Assembly (NCBI GenBank): GCA_017307955.1
Contig: JAFKFV010000010.1
Span: 124,001-188,000, forward strand
Direction: 5' to 3'
Length of the DNA: 64,000 bases
Source of the DNA: Allobosea sp.
Lineage (GTDB): Bacteria > Pseudomonadota > Alphaproteobacteria > Rhizobiales > Kaistiaceae
The translations under genes and the position numbers were made by a program. The first letter of the stretch is position 1. The number at the start of each line of letters is the position of its first letter. Below, one piece after another: positions 10,159 through 19,282 of this stretch. The notes under the pieces are model-generated. The model was not told where the DNA came from. It saw only the letters and a list, made by a program, of their open reading frames with translations, and made no database searches.

Positions 10159-10171
10159 GTTGCAACGCAAC
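10159..10171. promoter_or_regulatory. Candidate operator GTTGC-N3-GCAAC upstream of the RND operon
   Basis: Perfect 5-bp inverted repeat around AAC, 126 bp upstream of the adaptor start. Its size and symmetry would suit a TetR-type repressor, the usual regulator of AcrAB pumps, but no such regulator gene is nearby. Only the symmetry is seen; regulation is inferred. Confidence 0.3.
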
Positions 10172-10185
10172 CACGCTTTGTTTCG

Positions 10186-10216
10186 GATCATGTCCGCCGC
10201 CCACGTGGACATGATC
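10186..10216. repeat. Perfect 10-bp inverted repeat between nadC and the RND operon
   Basis: GATCATGTCC (10186-10195) and GGACATGATC (10207-10216) enclose 11 nt. On the minus strand it sits 20 bp after the nadC stop and could be a 3' hairpin, but no T-run follows in that direction; on the plus strand TTTTT follows after about 7 nt. It could be a bidirectional 3' structure or a binding site. Confidence 0.55.
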
Positions 10217-10236
10217 GGTTACGCTTTTTCCCGCCC

Positions 10237-11112
10237 TCAGAAATCGAGTCCGATATCGAGGATCGGCGCGCTGTGCGTCAGCCAGCCGACCGAGATCAGG
10301 TCGACGCCCGTGCCGGCGATGGCGGGGGCCGACTTCACATCGACGCGACCGGACGCCTCGGTGATCATGCGCCCGCCGACCATCTCGACCGCTTCGGCGA
10401 GCGTCGCGACATCCATATTGTCGAGCAGCACCGCATCGGCGCCGACCGCGAGCACCTCGTCGAGCTGGCGCAGCGTATCGACCTCGATCTCGATCTTGAC
10501 GAGATGGCCGATCGCGGCGCGCGCCCGCTCCAGGGCCGGGCGGACGCCGCCGGCGATGGCGATGTGGTTGTCCTTGATCAGCACCGCGTCGTCGAGGCCG
10601 AAGCGGTGATTGGCGCCGCCGCCGGCGCGGACGGCATATTTCTCGATTGCCCGAAGGCCTGGCGTCGTCTTGCGCGTGCAGACGATCCTCGCCTTGTGGC
10701 CGGCGATCGCGGCGGTGATGGCGGCCGTGGCGCTGGCGATGCCGCTCATGCGGCTCACGAAGTTGAGCGCCGTCCGCTCGGCCGTCAGGATGCCGCGTGC
10801 CGGCCCTGTGACGATCGCCACCATGCGGCCGGGCTCGACCGCGCTGCCGTCGCCCTTCAGCATGCGGAAGTCGAGCCGCGGATCGACGAGGCGGAAGGCG
10901 AGCGCGGCGAGATCGAGGCCGGCGACGACGCCGCCCTGCCGCGCCACGAATCGCGCCTCGGCCTCGGCATCGGCCGGAACGACGGCGTCGGTCGTGATGT
11001 CGCCGGCGCGGCCGAGATCCTCGACAAGGGCGGCGCGGACGAGCGGCTCGATCAGGAGCGGATGGAGGGGCGGCAGGTCCCGAACCATCGGGCGGGCGCT
11101 GTTCATGGTCAT
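10237..11112 (-). CDS. nadC: Nicotinate-nucleotide pyrophosphorylase (carboxylating), quinolinate phosphoribosyltransferase
   Basis: Third step of de novo NAD synthesis: quinolinate + PRPP to nicotinate mononucleotide, CO2 and PPi. 291 residues from the ATG at 11112; a GTG at 11118 (overlapping the nadB stop) and an ATG at 11106 are alternative starts. Motifs: [35 protein letters not shown], and the PRPP/quinolinate-binding [17 protein letters not shown]...[20 protein letters not shown]-terminal [18 protein letters not shown] is standard. Last gene of nadQ-nadA-nadB-nadC. Confidence 0.96.
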   Translation of the reverse strand: MTMNSARPMVRDLPPLHPLLIEPLVRAALVEDLGRAGDITTDAVVPADAEAEARFVARQGGVVAGLDLAALAFRLVDPRLDFRMLKGDGSAVEPGRMVAIVTGPARGILTAERTALNFVSRMSGIASATAAITAAIAGHKARIVCTRKTTPGLRAIEKYAVRAGGGANHRFGLDDAVLIKDNHIAIAGGVRPALERARAAIGHLVKIEIEVDTLRQLDEVLAVGADAVLLDNMDVATLAEAVEMVGGRMITEASGRVDVKSAPAIAGTGVDLISVGWLTHSAPILDIGLDF

Positions 11113-11114
11113 GG

Positions 11115-12671
11115 TCACGCGATCCTCGCGGCGGGAAGGCTGGTTTCGGCGATCTCGGATGCGGCGCTCATGACCGCGTCGAGGGTGAGGACGGTGCGGC
11201 AGGCGGCGGATGCGCGCGCGGGATGATCGCTGCGGAAATGCGCGCCGCGGCTCTCCTGGCGGAGAGAGGCGCCGACGGTGACGAAGAGCGCCGCCAGCGC
11301 CGGGTCGGCGGCGGCGCCACGGCCCGAGGCCATCGGCAGCAGGTCCATCACCGCGCGGCGGAGGCTATCGGCATGGCGGATCAGGCCGGCATGGCGGGAA
11401 AGGATCGGCCTGACCTGCGCAGGGTCTGGGGCGGGAAGGGAAACGGCGAGGGTAGGAGCGATCCGGCCCTCGGGCGGGGCCTCGGACGCCCCGATGCTCG
11501 CCGCGACGGCGGCCGCCATCACGGCCGCCTCCGTCAGCGAATTGCTGGCGAGCCGGTTGGCGCCGTGGAGGCCCGTGCTCGCGACCTCGCCGGCCGCCCA
11601 CAGCCCTTCGACCGTGCTGCGCCCTTCGGCATCCACCGCCACGCCGCCCATGTGGTAATGGGCAGCCGGCCGCACCGGGATCGGATCGCGTTCGGGGTCG
11701 AGGCCTTCTGCCCGACAGATGGCGGCGATCGACGGAAAGCGCGTGGCGAAGCCCCTGCCCGGCCGCTCTCGCGCGTCGAGGTAGACATCGTGGCCGGCTT
11801 CGATCTGGCGGCCGATGGCGCGGGCGACGATATCGCGCGGCGCGAGCTCGGCACCGGGTTCGGACGCAAGAAAGCGGCGCCCGGCCTCATCGACAAGGGT
11901 CGCGCCCTCGCCGCGCACCGCCTCGCTGACGAGGCGCATCGGCCGCGCCGCCGAGGCGAAGGCGGTGGGGTGGAACTGGACGAATTCCGGATCGGCGATG
12001 ACCGCGCCGGCGCGGGCGGCCAGGACGAGGCCCTGTCCGAAGCAGCCGCGCGGATTGGTGCTCTCCTCAAAGAGGCCGCCGATGCCGCCCGTCGCGAGCA
12101 CGACCCGGCGCGTCGGGAGGGGGGCAACGCCATCCGCGCTTGCGATCAGGACGCCGGCGACGGATCCGTGGCTATCCGTCAAGATGCGGCGGACCTCGGC
12201 ATGTTCGAGGCAGGTGACCGAGGGGGTCGTCCGCACTGCCGCGACCAGCGCGCGCACGATCTCGCGACCCGTTCCGTCGCCATCGGCATGGACGATGCGG
12301 TTGCGGCCATGCGCGGCCTCGAGGCCAAGGCGGAAGCCGCCTTCGGGATGACGGTCGAAGCCGACGCCGAAACGGGCCAGGGCGGCGATGGCCTTCGGCG
12401 CCGCCTCGATGATGCGCCGGACGGCGCTCTCGTCGCAGAGGCCGTCGCCGGCCGCGATCGTATCACCGGCATGGAGATCGGGATGATCATCCTCGCCGAT
12501 CGCGGCCGCCATGCCGCCCTGCGCCCAGGGGCTGGAGGCCTCGGCGCCGAGCGGCGCCTTGGTGACGAGGACGACCGGACGCGGCGCGAGGAAGAGCGCC
12601 GTCGCCAGCCCGGCAAGACCGGCGCCGACGATGACCGGCCGGCCGGCGAGATCGCGGAAGTCGGGGCTCAC
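11115..12671 (-). CDS. nadB: L-aspartate oxidase
   Basis: FAD enzyme oxidising L-aspartate to iminoaspartate, the substrate of NadA. The chosen start is the GTG at 12671 ([12 protein letters not shown]), overlapping the nadA stop as GTGA; the frame continues upstream but only as a shadow of nadA. 518 residues, normal length. FAD-binding [18 protein letters not shown] near the N-terminus, [14 protein letters not shown] at the isoalloxazine site, and [20 protein letters not shown] with [16 protein letters not shown] are diagnostic. C-terminal helical fumarate-reductase-like domain is present. Confidence 0.95.
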   Translation of the reverse strand: MSPDFRDLAGRPVIVGAGLAGLATALFLAPRPVVLVTKAPLGAEASSPWAQGGMAAAIGEDDHPDLHAGDTIAAGDGLCDESAVRRIIEAAPKAIAALARFGVGFDRHPEGGFRLGLEAAHGRNRIVHADGDGTGREIVRALVAAVRTTPSVTCLEHAEVRRILTDSHGSVAGVLIASADGVAPLPTRRVVLATGGIGGLFEESTNPRGCFGQGLVLAARAGAVIADPEFVQFHPTAFASAARPMRLVSEAVRGEGATLVDEAGRRFLASEPGAELAPRDIVARAIGRQIEAGHDVYLDARERPGRGFATRFPSIAAICRAEGLDPERDPIPVRPAAHYHMGGVAVDAEGRSTVEGLWAAGEVASTGLHGANRLASNSLTEAAVMAAAVAASIGASEAPPEGRIAPTLAVSLPAPDPAQVRPILSRHAGLIRHADSLRRAVMDLLPMASGRGAAADPALAALFVTVGASLRQESRGAHFRSDHPARASAACRTVLTLDAVMSAASEIAETSLPAARIA

Positions 12672-13675
12672 AGCGCGAGCATCCTCTCGACCGAGCGGCG
12701 GGCGCGGTCGGCGACGGCCGGATCGATGGTGACGACGTGCCGTTTCTCCTCCAGTGCACGGCGGATATTGGCGAGCGTGATCCGCTTCATGTGCGGGCAG
12801 AGATTGCAGGGGCGCACGAAATCGAGATCGGGATAGCGGACGGCGACATTGTCGCTCATCGAGCATTCGGTGAGGAGGACGAGACGTGACGGGCGGCGCG
12901 TCTCGACATAATCGGTCATGGCAGCGGTCGAGCCGGCGAAATCCGCCTCCGCGACCACTTCTGGCGGACATTCGGGATGGGCGAGCACCGTGACACCCGG
13001 ATAGGCGTCGCGGAGTTCACGGACGTCGGCCGCCGTGAAGAGCTCGTGCACCTCGCAGCGGCCGGCCCAGCTGATGATCTCGACGCCCGTCTCGGCCGCG
13101 ACATTGCGGGCGAGATACTGGTCGGGAAGCATGATGACACGCGGCACGCCGAGCGACTCGACGATGCGCTTCGCATTGCCGGAGGTGCAGCAGATGTCGA
13201 CCTCGGACTTCACCGCCGCCGTCGTGTTGACATAGGCGACGATCGGCACACCGGGATGAGCGGCGCGGAGCAGGCGCACATCCTCCGGCGTGATCGAATC
13301 GGCCAGCGAGCAGCCCGCCTCCATGTCCGGCATCAGCACGGTCTTCGCTGGGTTCATCAGCTTCGCCGTCTCGGCCATGAACGAAACGCCGGCGAGCACG
13401 ATCACATCCGCCTCGACGGTCATCGCCTCGCGGGCCAGCGCCAGGCTGTCGCCGACGATGTCGGCGACGCCGTGGAAGATCTCCGGCGTCTGGTAGTTGT
13501 GCGCCAGAATGACGGCGTTGCGCTCGCGCTTCAGCGCGAGGATCGCCTCGACATCATCGGCGAACAGCGCCCAATCCGCCGGCGGAACGACCGAGCGGAT
13601 GGGCTCGTAAAGCGCGGCGAGGCGTTGAGTGCGATCGGCCGGAAGCGTGGCGAGAGCGGAAGCGGCGGGGGGCAT
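12668..13675 (-). CDS. nadA: Quinolinate synthase A
   Basis: [4Fe-4S] enzyme condensing iminoaspartate and dihydroxyacetone phosphate to quinolinate; about 335 residues. Three repeats of the fold carry the cluster cysteines in MPDMEAGCSLAD, LLTECSMSDNV and RPCNLCPHMKRI; ILAHNYQTPEI is the usual N-terminal signature. The ATG at 13675 is preferred over a TTG at 13681. A putative operator abuts the start codon and leaves no clear Shine-Dalgarno sequence, which is odd. Overlaps nadB by 4 bp. Confidence 0.95.
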   Translation of the reverse strand: MPPAASALATLPADRTQRLAALYEPIRSVVPPADWALFADDVEAILALKRERNAVILAHNYQTPEIFHGVADIVGDSLALAREAMTVEADVIVLAGVSFMAETAKLMNPAKTVLMPDMEAGCSLADSITPEDVRLLRAAHPGVPIVAYVNTTAAVKSEVDICCTSGNAKRIVESLGVPRVIMLPDQYLARNVAAETGVEIISWAGRCEVHELFTAADVRELRDAYPGVTVLAHPECPPEVVAEADFAGSTAAMTDYVETRRPSRLVLLTECSMSDNVAVRYPDLDFVRPCNLCPHMKRITLANIRRALEEKRHVVTIDPAVADRARRSVERMLAL

Positions 13676-13680
13676 GGGCA

Positions 13681-13737
13681 ATACTCATTCTGAGCATAAG
13701 ACGGCTATATGCTTATCCTGAGCATAAGCCTTGTCAA
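13681..13737 (-). promoter_or_regulatory. nadABC promoter with tandem palindromic operators (NadQ-type)
   Basis: Two copies of an interrupted palindrome close to TATGCTCA-N3-TGAGCATA: ATACTCA-TTC-TGAGCAT at 13681-13697 (6 of 7 arm positions match) and TATGCTTA-TCC-TGAGCATA at 13708-13726 (7 of 8). Centres are 28 bp apart. On the minus strand a consensus TTGACA (13737-13732), which contains the nadQ stop codon, lies just upstream of the distal site, so a -35 box and both operators fill the 58 bp between nadQ and the nadA start. Repression by the adjacent NadQ is inferred from context. Confidence 0.75.
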
Positions 13738-14741
13738 GTGCGAATGAGCGGCAGCTTGGTTCCGGCGATGGAGCGTTCGAGCTCGACGGCGGGGCGGAAG
13801 CGGAAGAGCTTGGCGGGCCGGCCGGGCAGTTCGGCTGCGGTTTCGCCCGTTTCCTCGACCAGTTCCTGCTGTTCGACGAGGCGGCGGAAATTCTGCTTGT
13901 GCACCAGCCGCCCGCCCAGCGCCTCGACGCAGCGCTGCAATTGCAAGAGCGTGAAAGCGGGCGGCATTAGCTCGAAGACGACGGGCCGGTATTTGATCTT
14001 GGCCCTGAGGCGGGCGATTCCCGTCGCAAGGATGCGGCGATGGTCGGCGATCATCTCCCGGCCAGGCAGCACGGCGCCGCCCTCCCCGCCGCCGCGAACC
14101 GCCTCGGCGACGAGGCCCGCCTCGAAGAGGAGTTCGTAGCGCTGCAGCGTCAGTTCCTCGTTCCATTCATTGCCGGCGAGGCCGAAGGCGAGCGCGATGC
14201 GCTGGCGGCGCTGAGCTGCGACGGCCTCAGTGGCGGCGAGATTGGCGAAGGCGTTGAGGGCCGGCAGGATGACGGCGTCGACGACCGGGGGACGGCCGGA
14301 GCGCCAGTCCTCCCACGGAAAATAGTCGTACCAGCTGCGCCAGCTGTCGCCGGACGGGCGCGCGGCGTCCTCGCGGGTCAGGCCGAGATAGCTGATCGAG
14401 ATGACGCGGCCGAGGGCGACGCCCTCCGCGCGGTCGCGATCGGCGAAGGTGTAGAGCTGTTCGACATAGCCGAGCGGATGATGCGTCTGCTGCTCGACCC
14501 AGTCGCGAAGGCCCGATTGCAGCGAGCGGTGCTCCAGCTCGAACGGCCCCGACGGCAGCGCCTTTCCGCCATCGAGCGTCATCAGGCGCGGCTCGCCGCC
14601 CGTCACCGCCACGAGGACGGCGATGAGATTGACCTCGACCGCGCGCTGAGCGCCCGTATCGGGGCCTCCGACCGCTGTTCCGCCCGCCTTCTTCGCTGCC
14701 ACGCCGCCCCTCGCCCGTGATGAACCGGGCGAGAGTAGCAT
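13734..14741 (-). CDS. nadQ: NadQ-type NAD biosynthesis transcriptional regulator (Nudix-fold plus winged helix)
   Basis: 335 residues. The N-terminal part (about 35-200; EVNLIAVLVAVTGGEPRL, GPFELEHRSLQSGLRDWVEQQT, LGYVEQLYTFADRDR) has the fold signature of Nudix-related proteins without a catalytic Nudix box. The C-terminal part (ILATGIARLRAKIKYRPVVF, FTLLQLQRCVEALGGRLVHK, QNFRRLVEQQELVEETGE) is a winged-helix DNA-binding domain. This matches the COG4111/NadQ family that I recall as a predicted repressor of nadABC in Rhizobiales. Location immediately upstream of nadABC with operators between them supports this. Start at ATG 14741; GTG at 14702 would give a shorter N-terminus. Confidence 0.85.
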   Translation of the reverse strand: MLLSPGSSRARGGVAAKKAGGTAVGGPDTGAQRAVEVNLIAVLVAVTGGEPRLMTLDGGKALPSGPFELEHRSLQSGLRDWVEQQTHHPLGYVEQLYTFADRDRAEGVALGRVISISYLGLTREDAARPSGDSWRSWYDYFPWEDWRSGRPPVVDAVILPALNAFANLAATEAVAAQRRQRIALAFGLAGNEWNEELTLQRYELLFEAGLVAEAVRGGGEGGAVLPGREMIADHRRILATGIARLRAKIKYRPVVFELMPPAFTLLQLQRCVEALGGRLVHKQNFRRLVEQQELVEETGETAAELPGRPAKLFRFRPAVELERSIAGTKLPLIRT

Positions 14742-14768
14742 TTCGCGGCAGCCGAGGCAGCTTGCGGC

Positions 14769-15566
14769 TCAGCGCAGCGTCAGGCCGCCGTCGACGGTGT
14801 GGATTTCGCCGGTCGTGAAGGAGGCTGCGTCGCTCGCAAGATAGACGACCGAGCCGGCGAGTTCGTCGACCGAGCCGATGCGGTCCATGACCGCGCCCTT
14901 GGCCCAGTGATTGGCGACGACATCGGGATGCTCGCGCAGCACCTCGTCGGTCAGCTCGGTGCGGATATAGCCCGGCGCCAGCGCGTTGACGCGGATGCCA
15001 TGCTCGGCCCATTCCGTGGCGAGGCACTTGGTCAGCATGTGCAGGCCGGCCTTCGAGACATTGTAGGCGGCGTGGCGGAACGGCCAGTTGACGATGCGGC
15101 CGGACATCGAGCCGATATTGATGATCGAGCCGCTCTTCTGGCGTATCATCATGCGGCCGATCGCCTGCGAGACGAGGAAGACGCCGTCGAGATTGACGCT
15201 CATGGTCGCGCGCCAGGATTCGTACGGATAGTCCTCGGCATTGCCGGGCAGCACGATGCCGGCATTGTTGATGAGGATGTCGCAGCGGCCCCAGCGGGCA
15301 TCGACCTCCTCGGCCATCCGCGTCACGTCGGCCGGATCGGCGACGTCGGCCTTGATGACGAAGCTGTCGCGGCCGGCGGCCCGGAACTCGTCGGCCAGCG
15401 CCTCGGCGCGGTCGACCGTCGAGCGCACGACGATGGCGACATCGGCGCCATGGGCGGCGAGTGCCTCTGCGAGGGCGCGGCCGATCCCGCGCGAGCCGCC
15501 GGTGACCACGGCCTTGCGGCCCGTCAAATCGAACATGCGCGCATAATCGCGCTTCTCAAGCGTCAT
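14769..15566 (-). CDS. SDR family oxidoreductase
   Basis: 265-residue classical short-chain dehydrogenase. Cofactor motif TGGSRGIGRAL, NNAG at about residue 100, catalytic Ser in INIGSMSG, and YNVSK as the Tyr/Lys pair; PGYIRTEL follows. Residues after the beta2 strand (VVRSTVDRAEAL) hold an Arg, leaning toward NADP(H). It lies 36 bp downstream of the GMC oxidoreductase and 27 bp upstream of nadQ on the same strand. In the surrounding sugar-oxidation locus it may act on a keto-sugar or sugar acid; substrate not readable. Confidence 0.9.
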   Translation of the reverse strand: MTLEKRDYARMFDLTGRKAVVTGGSRGIGRALAEALAAHGADVAIVVRSTVDRAEALADEFRAAGRDSFVIKADVADPADVTRMAEEVDARWGRCDILINNAGIVLPGNAEDYPYESWRATMSVNLDGVFLVSQAIGRMMIRQKSGSIINIGSMSGRIVNWPFRHAAYNVSKAGLHMLTKCLATEWAEHGIRVNALAPGYIRTELTDEVLREHPDVVANHWAKGAVMDRIGSVDELAGSVVYLASDAASFTTGEIHTVDGGLTLR

Positions 15567-15602
15567 GAAGGTCCTCCCGAACGGTATTGGAATTGCTGGA
15601 GA

Positions 15603-17156
15603 TCAGGCCGCCGCCGACGCCACCGGCGCCTGCGTCTCGCCGAGTTCCTTGAGGATCGCCTCGGCCGAGCGCAGCGCCTGCGCCACGATGGTCAGCGACG
15701 GGTTGAAGGCGGTCGAGGACGGCAGGAAGGAGGCATCGACGACATAGAGATTGTCGATGTCCCAGACCTTGCAGTCCGGATCGAGCACCGAGGTCTTGGG
15801 GTCCGTGCCGAAACGGGCCGTGCCGCACTGATGCATGGCGACCTTGATGTCCATCTTCTGCGTGATGATGAGCGGATAGCCTAGAGCGCGCATGTGCCCC
15901 GACCAGACCTTCACCAGTTCGCCATGCGATTTCAGGTTGTTGGCGGTGTAGGCGACGCGGATCGTGCCGTCGCTCTCGACGCTGACGCGGTTGTTAGGAT
16001 CGGGGAGATCCTCCGACATCAGCCACCAGTCGACCGAACGCTCGGCGAAGAGGCCCATCGCCCAGTCCGGCGCCCAGGGCGCATTGGCCGTCAGCATGCC
16101 TGATTGCAGCTTGCCGAGGCCCTGCACATTGCCGAGCGGATAGGGCCGGTAGTCGTTCGCGAGATAGTAGTCGTTCACGGCCAGCGTCTTCTGGAAGACG
16201 ACGCGGTTCTTGCGGAAGGGCGAGATGGCCATCATCGCCGTGTTGTTGTGGGCCATGTAGTTGCGGCCGAGCTGGTCGGATTCGTTGTTGCCGAGCCCGC
16301 GCGGATGCTTGTCATTGGCCGAGCGCAGCAGCAGCGCCGAGGAATTCACCGCCCCCGCCGCCGACACGACGATGCGCGCGGCGATCGTCCGCACGGTGCC
16401 GCCATGCTCCACCTCGACGCCGGTGACGCGGCGGCCGCCCGGATCGGTCAGGATGCGGCGGACGAAGGCCTCCGTCGCCAGCGTGACGCCGCCCTTGGCG
16501 AGCGCGGGATCGACGAGGCGCACCTCGGCGTCGCCCTTCGCGCCGATCTTGCAGGCGAAGCCGTCGCAGGTGGCGCAGCGGGCGCAGGCGCCGCCGTCGT
16601 GATAGTCGACCGCGATCGGGAGAGGAAACGGCCGGAGGCCGCGCGATTTGAGCTTGGCCGCGATCGCCGCGATCTCGGGTTCATGGCCGATCGCGGGATG
16701 CGGCATCGGGCCGGAGCGCGGCGGCTCGATCGGATCGAGCCCGGCCTCGCCATGGGTGCCCATCAGCTTTTCGGCGCGGGCGTAATAGGGCTCGAAGGTC
16801 TCGTAGCTGACCGGCCAGGCGGGCGCGATGCCGGCCTCGTGCTGCAGCGCGCCGAAGTCCTCCTTGCGGAAGCGCACCGTCGCCGCGCCGAAGAATTTCG
16901 AGTTGCCGCCGACATAGTAATAGGTGCTCGGCGCGAACAGTTTGCCGTCGCGGTCGCGCCACTGCTCCTTGGCCGCGAATTTGCGGCGGTGGAACACGGC
17001 ATCGACGCTCCAGAGCTCCGGCTCGCGGCGAAGGCGCGGCCCGCGCTCCAGCATCAGGATGTCGCGTCCCGGCGCGGCGAGGCTGTTGGCGAGCGCGCCG
17101 CCGCCGACACCGGCTCCGATGATCACGATGTCGTAGCTGTCCTTCAGCTCGCTCAT
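15603..17156 (-). CDS. GMC family FAD-dependent oxidoreductase
   Basis: 517 residues from the ATG at 17156, which has GGAGGAGA upstream. FAD-binding DIVIIGAGVGGGALANSLA at residues 9-27; flavin-site GGNSKFFGAATVRFR; C-terminal MHQCGTARFG...DASFLPSSTAFNPSLTIVAQA with the catalytic His/Asn region of glucose-methanol-choline oxidoreductases. A cysteine group C191-x2-C194-x2-C197-x4-C202 is unusual for textbook GMC enzymes and may bind an Fe-S cluster or zinc. No Tat/Sec signal, so probably cytoplasmic. Operon with GntR upstream (73-bp gap) and SDR downstream. Likely oxidises an alcohol or sugar alcohol. Confidence 0.9.
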   Translation of the reverse strand: MSELKDSYDIVIIGAGVGGGALANSLAAPGRDILMLERGPRLRREPELWSVDAVFHRRKFAAKEQWRDRDGKLFAPSTYYYVGGNSKFFGAATVRFRKEDFGALQHEAGIAPAWPVSYETFEPYYARAEKLMGTHGEAGLDPIEPPRSGPMPHPAIGHEPEIAAIAAKLKSRGLRPFPLPIAVDYHDGGACARCATCDGFACKIGAKGDAEVRLVDPALAKGGVTLATEAFVRRILTDPGGRRVTGVEVEHGGTVRTIAARIVVSAAGAVNSSALLLRSANDKHPRGLGNNESDQLGRNYMAHNNTAMMAISPFRKNRVVFQKTLAVNDYYLANDYRPYPLGNVQGLGKLQSGMLTANAPWAPDWAMGLFAERSVDWWLMSEDLPDPNNRVSVESDGTIRVAYTANNLKSHGELVKVWSGHMRALGYPLIITQKMDIKVAMHQCGTARFGTDPKTSVLDPDCKVWDIDNLYVVDASFLPSSTAFNPSLTIVAQALRSAEAILKELGETQAPVASAAA

Positions 17157-17229
17157 CCCCGTCTCCTCCCTCGCGGCCGGCCCTCGTGGCAAGGGCGCCG
17201 CTCAAAATGTTTCACCGCCGACCTTCTGG

Positions 17230-17955
17230 TCAGCGTTCGAACCGCGGATCGCGCGGCCTGAAAAAGACACCCTCGCGATAGAGGCTGCTCATCACCGCGA
17301 ACGAGCCTTCGAGATGGATGCGCATCGCGAGTTCGGCCTGGTCGGCGCTCTGCCGCTCCAGCGCGCGCACGACCGCGTCGTGCTGCTCCGTCACCTCGGC
17401 GAGATGGCCGGGCACCGGCGCGCTCAGCTGCCGCATGCGGTCGAGATGCGCCTTCACCAGCGTGATGAACTTCCACATACGCGGAAAACGGCTGATCTCG
17501 GCGATGGCGGCATGGAAGGCGTCATCGACCTCGATGTAATCCTGCAGCGCGCCGCGGCGGAGAATGTCGCGCATCTCGGCGATGAGGCCGTCGAGCCGGG
17601 CGATGTCGGCGGCCGTCGCATGCTGCGCGGCGCGGCGGACCGATTCGATCTCCAGCGCGCGGCGGATGACGAAGCCTTCCTCGGCCACCTCGTAGGAGAT
17701 CTTGCTGACATAGGTGCCCGAATGCGGGAACACCTCGACGAGATCTTCGTCGGCAAGACGCTTCAACGCCTCGCGGACCGGCGTGCGCGAGACGCCGTGC
17801 TCCAGGCAGAGCTCCTTTTCCGAGATGGCGGCGCCCGGCTCCATCGCCAGCCGGACGATGGCGTGGCGCAGAATGCCATATATCTGCTCGGCTTTCTGCG
17901 CCGGACGCTCCTGCGGAGCGGTGGTCAAGGATCGTGCCGAAGCTTCTGCTTTCAT
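17230..17955 (-). CDS. GntR family transcriptional regulator, FadR subfamily (FCD domain)
   Basis: 241 residues starting at ATG 17955; the frame runs far upstream but only as shadow of other genes. N-terminal winged helix (KAEQIYGILRHAIV, ISEKELCLEHGVSRTPVREAL, GTYVSKIS) followed by an all-helical FCD ligand domain whose metal-binding positions appear as D in VDDAFHAAI and the H residues of that helix, EQHDAVVRAL and AMRIHLEG. Divergent from the iron-ADH gene across 165 bp and first in the order gntR-GMC-SDR, so it probably controls both arms of the locus in response to a sugar acid. Confidence 0.92.
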   Translation of the reverse strand: MKAEASARSLTTAPQERPAQKAEQIYGILRHAIVRLAMEPGAAISEKELCLEHGVSRTPVREALKRLADEDLVEVFPHSGTYVSKISYEVAEEGFVIRRALEIESVRRAAQHATAADIARLDGLIAEMRDILRRGALQDYIEVDDAFHAAIAEISRFPRMWKFITLVKAHLDRMRQLSAPVPGHLAEVTEQHDAVVRALERQSADQAELAMRIHLEGSFAVMSSLYREGVFFRPRDPRFER

Positions 17956-18120
17956 TAGCGTTTTTCTCAAGCGGAAACGGGCATTGACATCGCTTGTTTG
18001 GTCTGGCTTCACTAACTCATATATCGGTTGGCGGCGCAAGCGGCAATGCTTAGGCTGTGTCGTCACCCACTGGATCGGGCGGTCCCGCGCCCGGCGCAAT
18101 GAGAAGAAAGCGGTTCGAGG

Positions 18121-19233
18121 ATGGCCCTCATCACCTATCTGACGCGCATCGAGTTCGACGAGGGCGCGGTCGCGCGGCTGCCCGCGATCCTCGAGGGGCT
18201 CAAGGTTGCGCGCCCGCTGATCGTCACCGATCGCGGCCTTGTCGCGACCGGCCTCGTCGACCGTGTGCTCGGCCTCTTTGCAAGCCGCCCGGCCGTCTTC
18301 TCGGAGACCCCGGCGAACCCGACCGAGGACGCGGTGATCGCGGCGCTGGCTGCCTATCGCGATGGCAAGTGCGACGGAATCGTAGCGGTCGGCGGCGGCT
18401 CGTCGATCGATCTCGCCAAGGCGGTGCGCCTCCTGACTGGCCATGAGGGGCCGCTCGCGCAATACACCGCCGTCGAGGGCGGCGCGACGCGTATCCACGG
18501 CAATATCTGCCCGCTCGTCGCGGTGCCGACGACCTCCGGCACCGGCTCGGAGGTCGGCCGCGCGGCGGTCATCATCACCAAGGAAGGCCGCAAGCTCGGC
18601 ATCATCAGCCCGCATATGCTGCCCTCGGTCGCGCTCTGCGATCCGGAGCTGACGCTCGGCCTGCCGCCCGGGCTCACCGCAGCGACCGGCATGGACGCGA
18701 TCTCGCACTGCCTCGAGACCTACATGGCGCCGGCCGTGAACCCGCCGGCGGACGCGATCGCCATCGACGGGCTGAAGCGCGGCTTCGGCGCCATCCGCAC
18801 GGCGGTGGCGAATGGCAGCGACCGCAAGGCGCGCTGGGAAATGATGATGTGCGCGCTCGAAGGCGCCATGGCGTTCCAGAAGGGCCTCGGGGCCGTGCAT
18901 GCCCTCACCCACCCGCTCGGCGCCATCCGCGAATTGAACCTCCATCACGGCACGCTCAACGCCGTGCTGATGCCGGCCGTGCTCGCGTTCAACAGGCCGG
19001 TGATCGGCGAGAAATGGGATGTGCTGGCCCACATCCTCGGCGGTGAGCCGGATACGGTCATCAGGGAACTGTCGGCTTCGATCGGTCTTCCGTCGGGGCT
19101 TTCGGCAATGGGGGTGACCGAGGCTATGATGGAGCAGGTGTCGGGCGAGGCCCTCAAGGACCATTGCCACGCCACCAATCCACGCCTCGCGACCCGCGAG
19201 GATTATCTCGACCTGCTGCACCGCTCCCGCTGA
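18121..19233 (+). CDS. Iron-containing alcohol dehydrogenase
   Basis: 370-residue group III (Fe2+) alcohol dehydrogenase. NAD(P)-binding IVAVGGGSSIDLAKAV and VPTTSGTGSEVGRAAVI; metal ligands in ALCDPELTLG (Asp), MDAISHCLETY (His), AVHALTHPLGA (His) and LHHGTLNAVLMP (His). Lactaldehyde reductase, maleylacetate reductase and gamma-hydroxybutyrate dehydrogenase all share this fold. First gene of the + strand arm (ADH-AKR-amidohydrolase) divergent from the GntR regulator. The exact substrate is not decided; lactaldehyde or a related product of sugar breakdown fits the context. Confidence 0.93.
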   Translation: MALITYLTRIEFDEGAVARLPAILEGLKVARPLIVTDRGLVATGLVDRVLGLFASRPAVFSETPANPTEDAVIAALAAYRDGKCDGIVAVGGGSSIDLAKAVRLLTGHEGPLAQYTAVEGGATRIHGNICPLVAVPTTSGTGSEVGRAAVIITKEGRKLGIISPHMLPSVALCDPELTLGLPPGLTAATGMDAISHCLETYMAPAVNPPADAIAIDGLKRGFGAIRTAVANGSDRKARWEMMMCALEGAMAFQKGLGAVHALTHPLGAIRELNLHHGTLNAVLMPAVLAFNRPVIGEKWDVLAHILGGEPDTVIRELSASIGLPSGLSAMGVTEAMMEQVSGEALKDHCHATNPRLATREDYLDLLHRSR

Positions 19234-19282
19234 CGCACGGCCCGGCCGGCGCGCGGCGACGCGGACCAATGATCCTGGGAGG

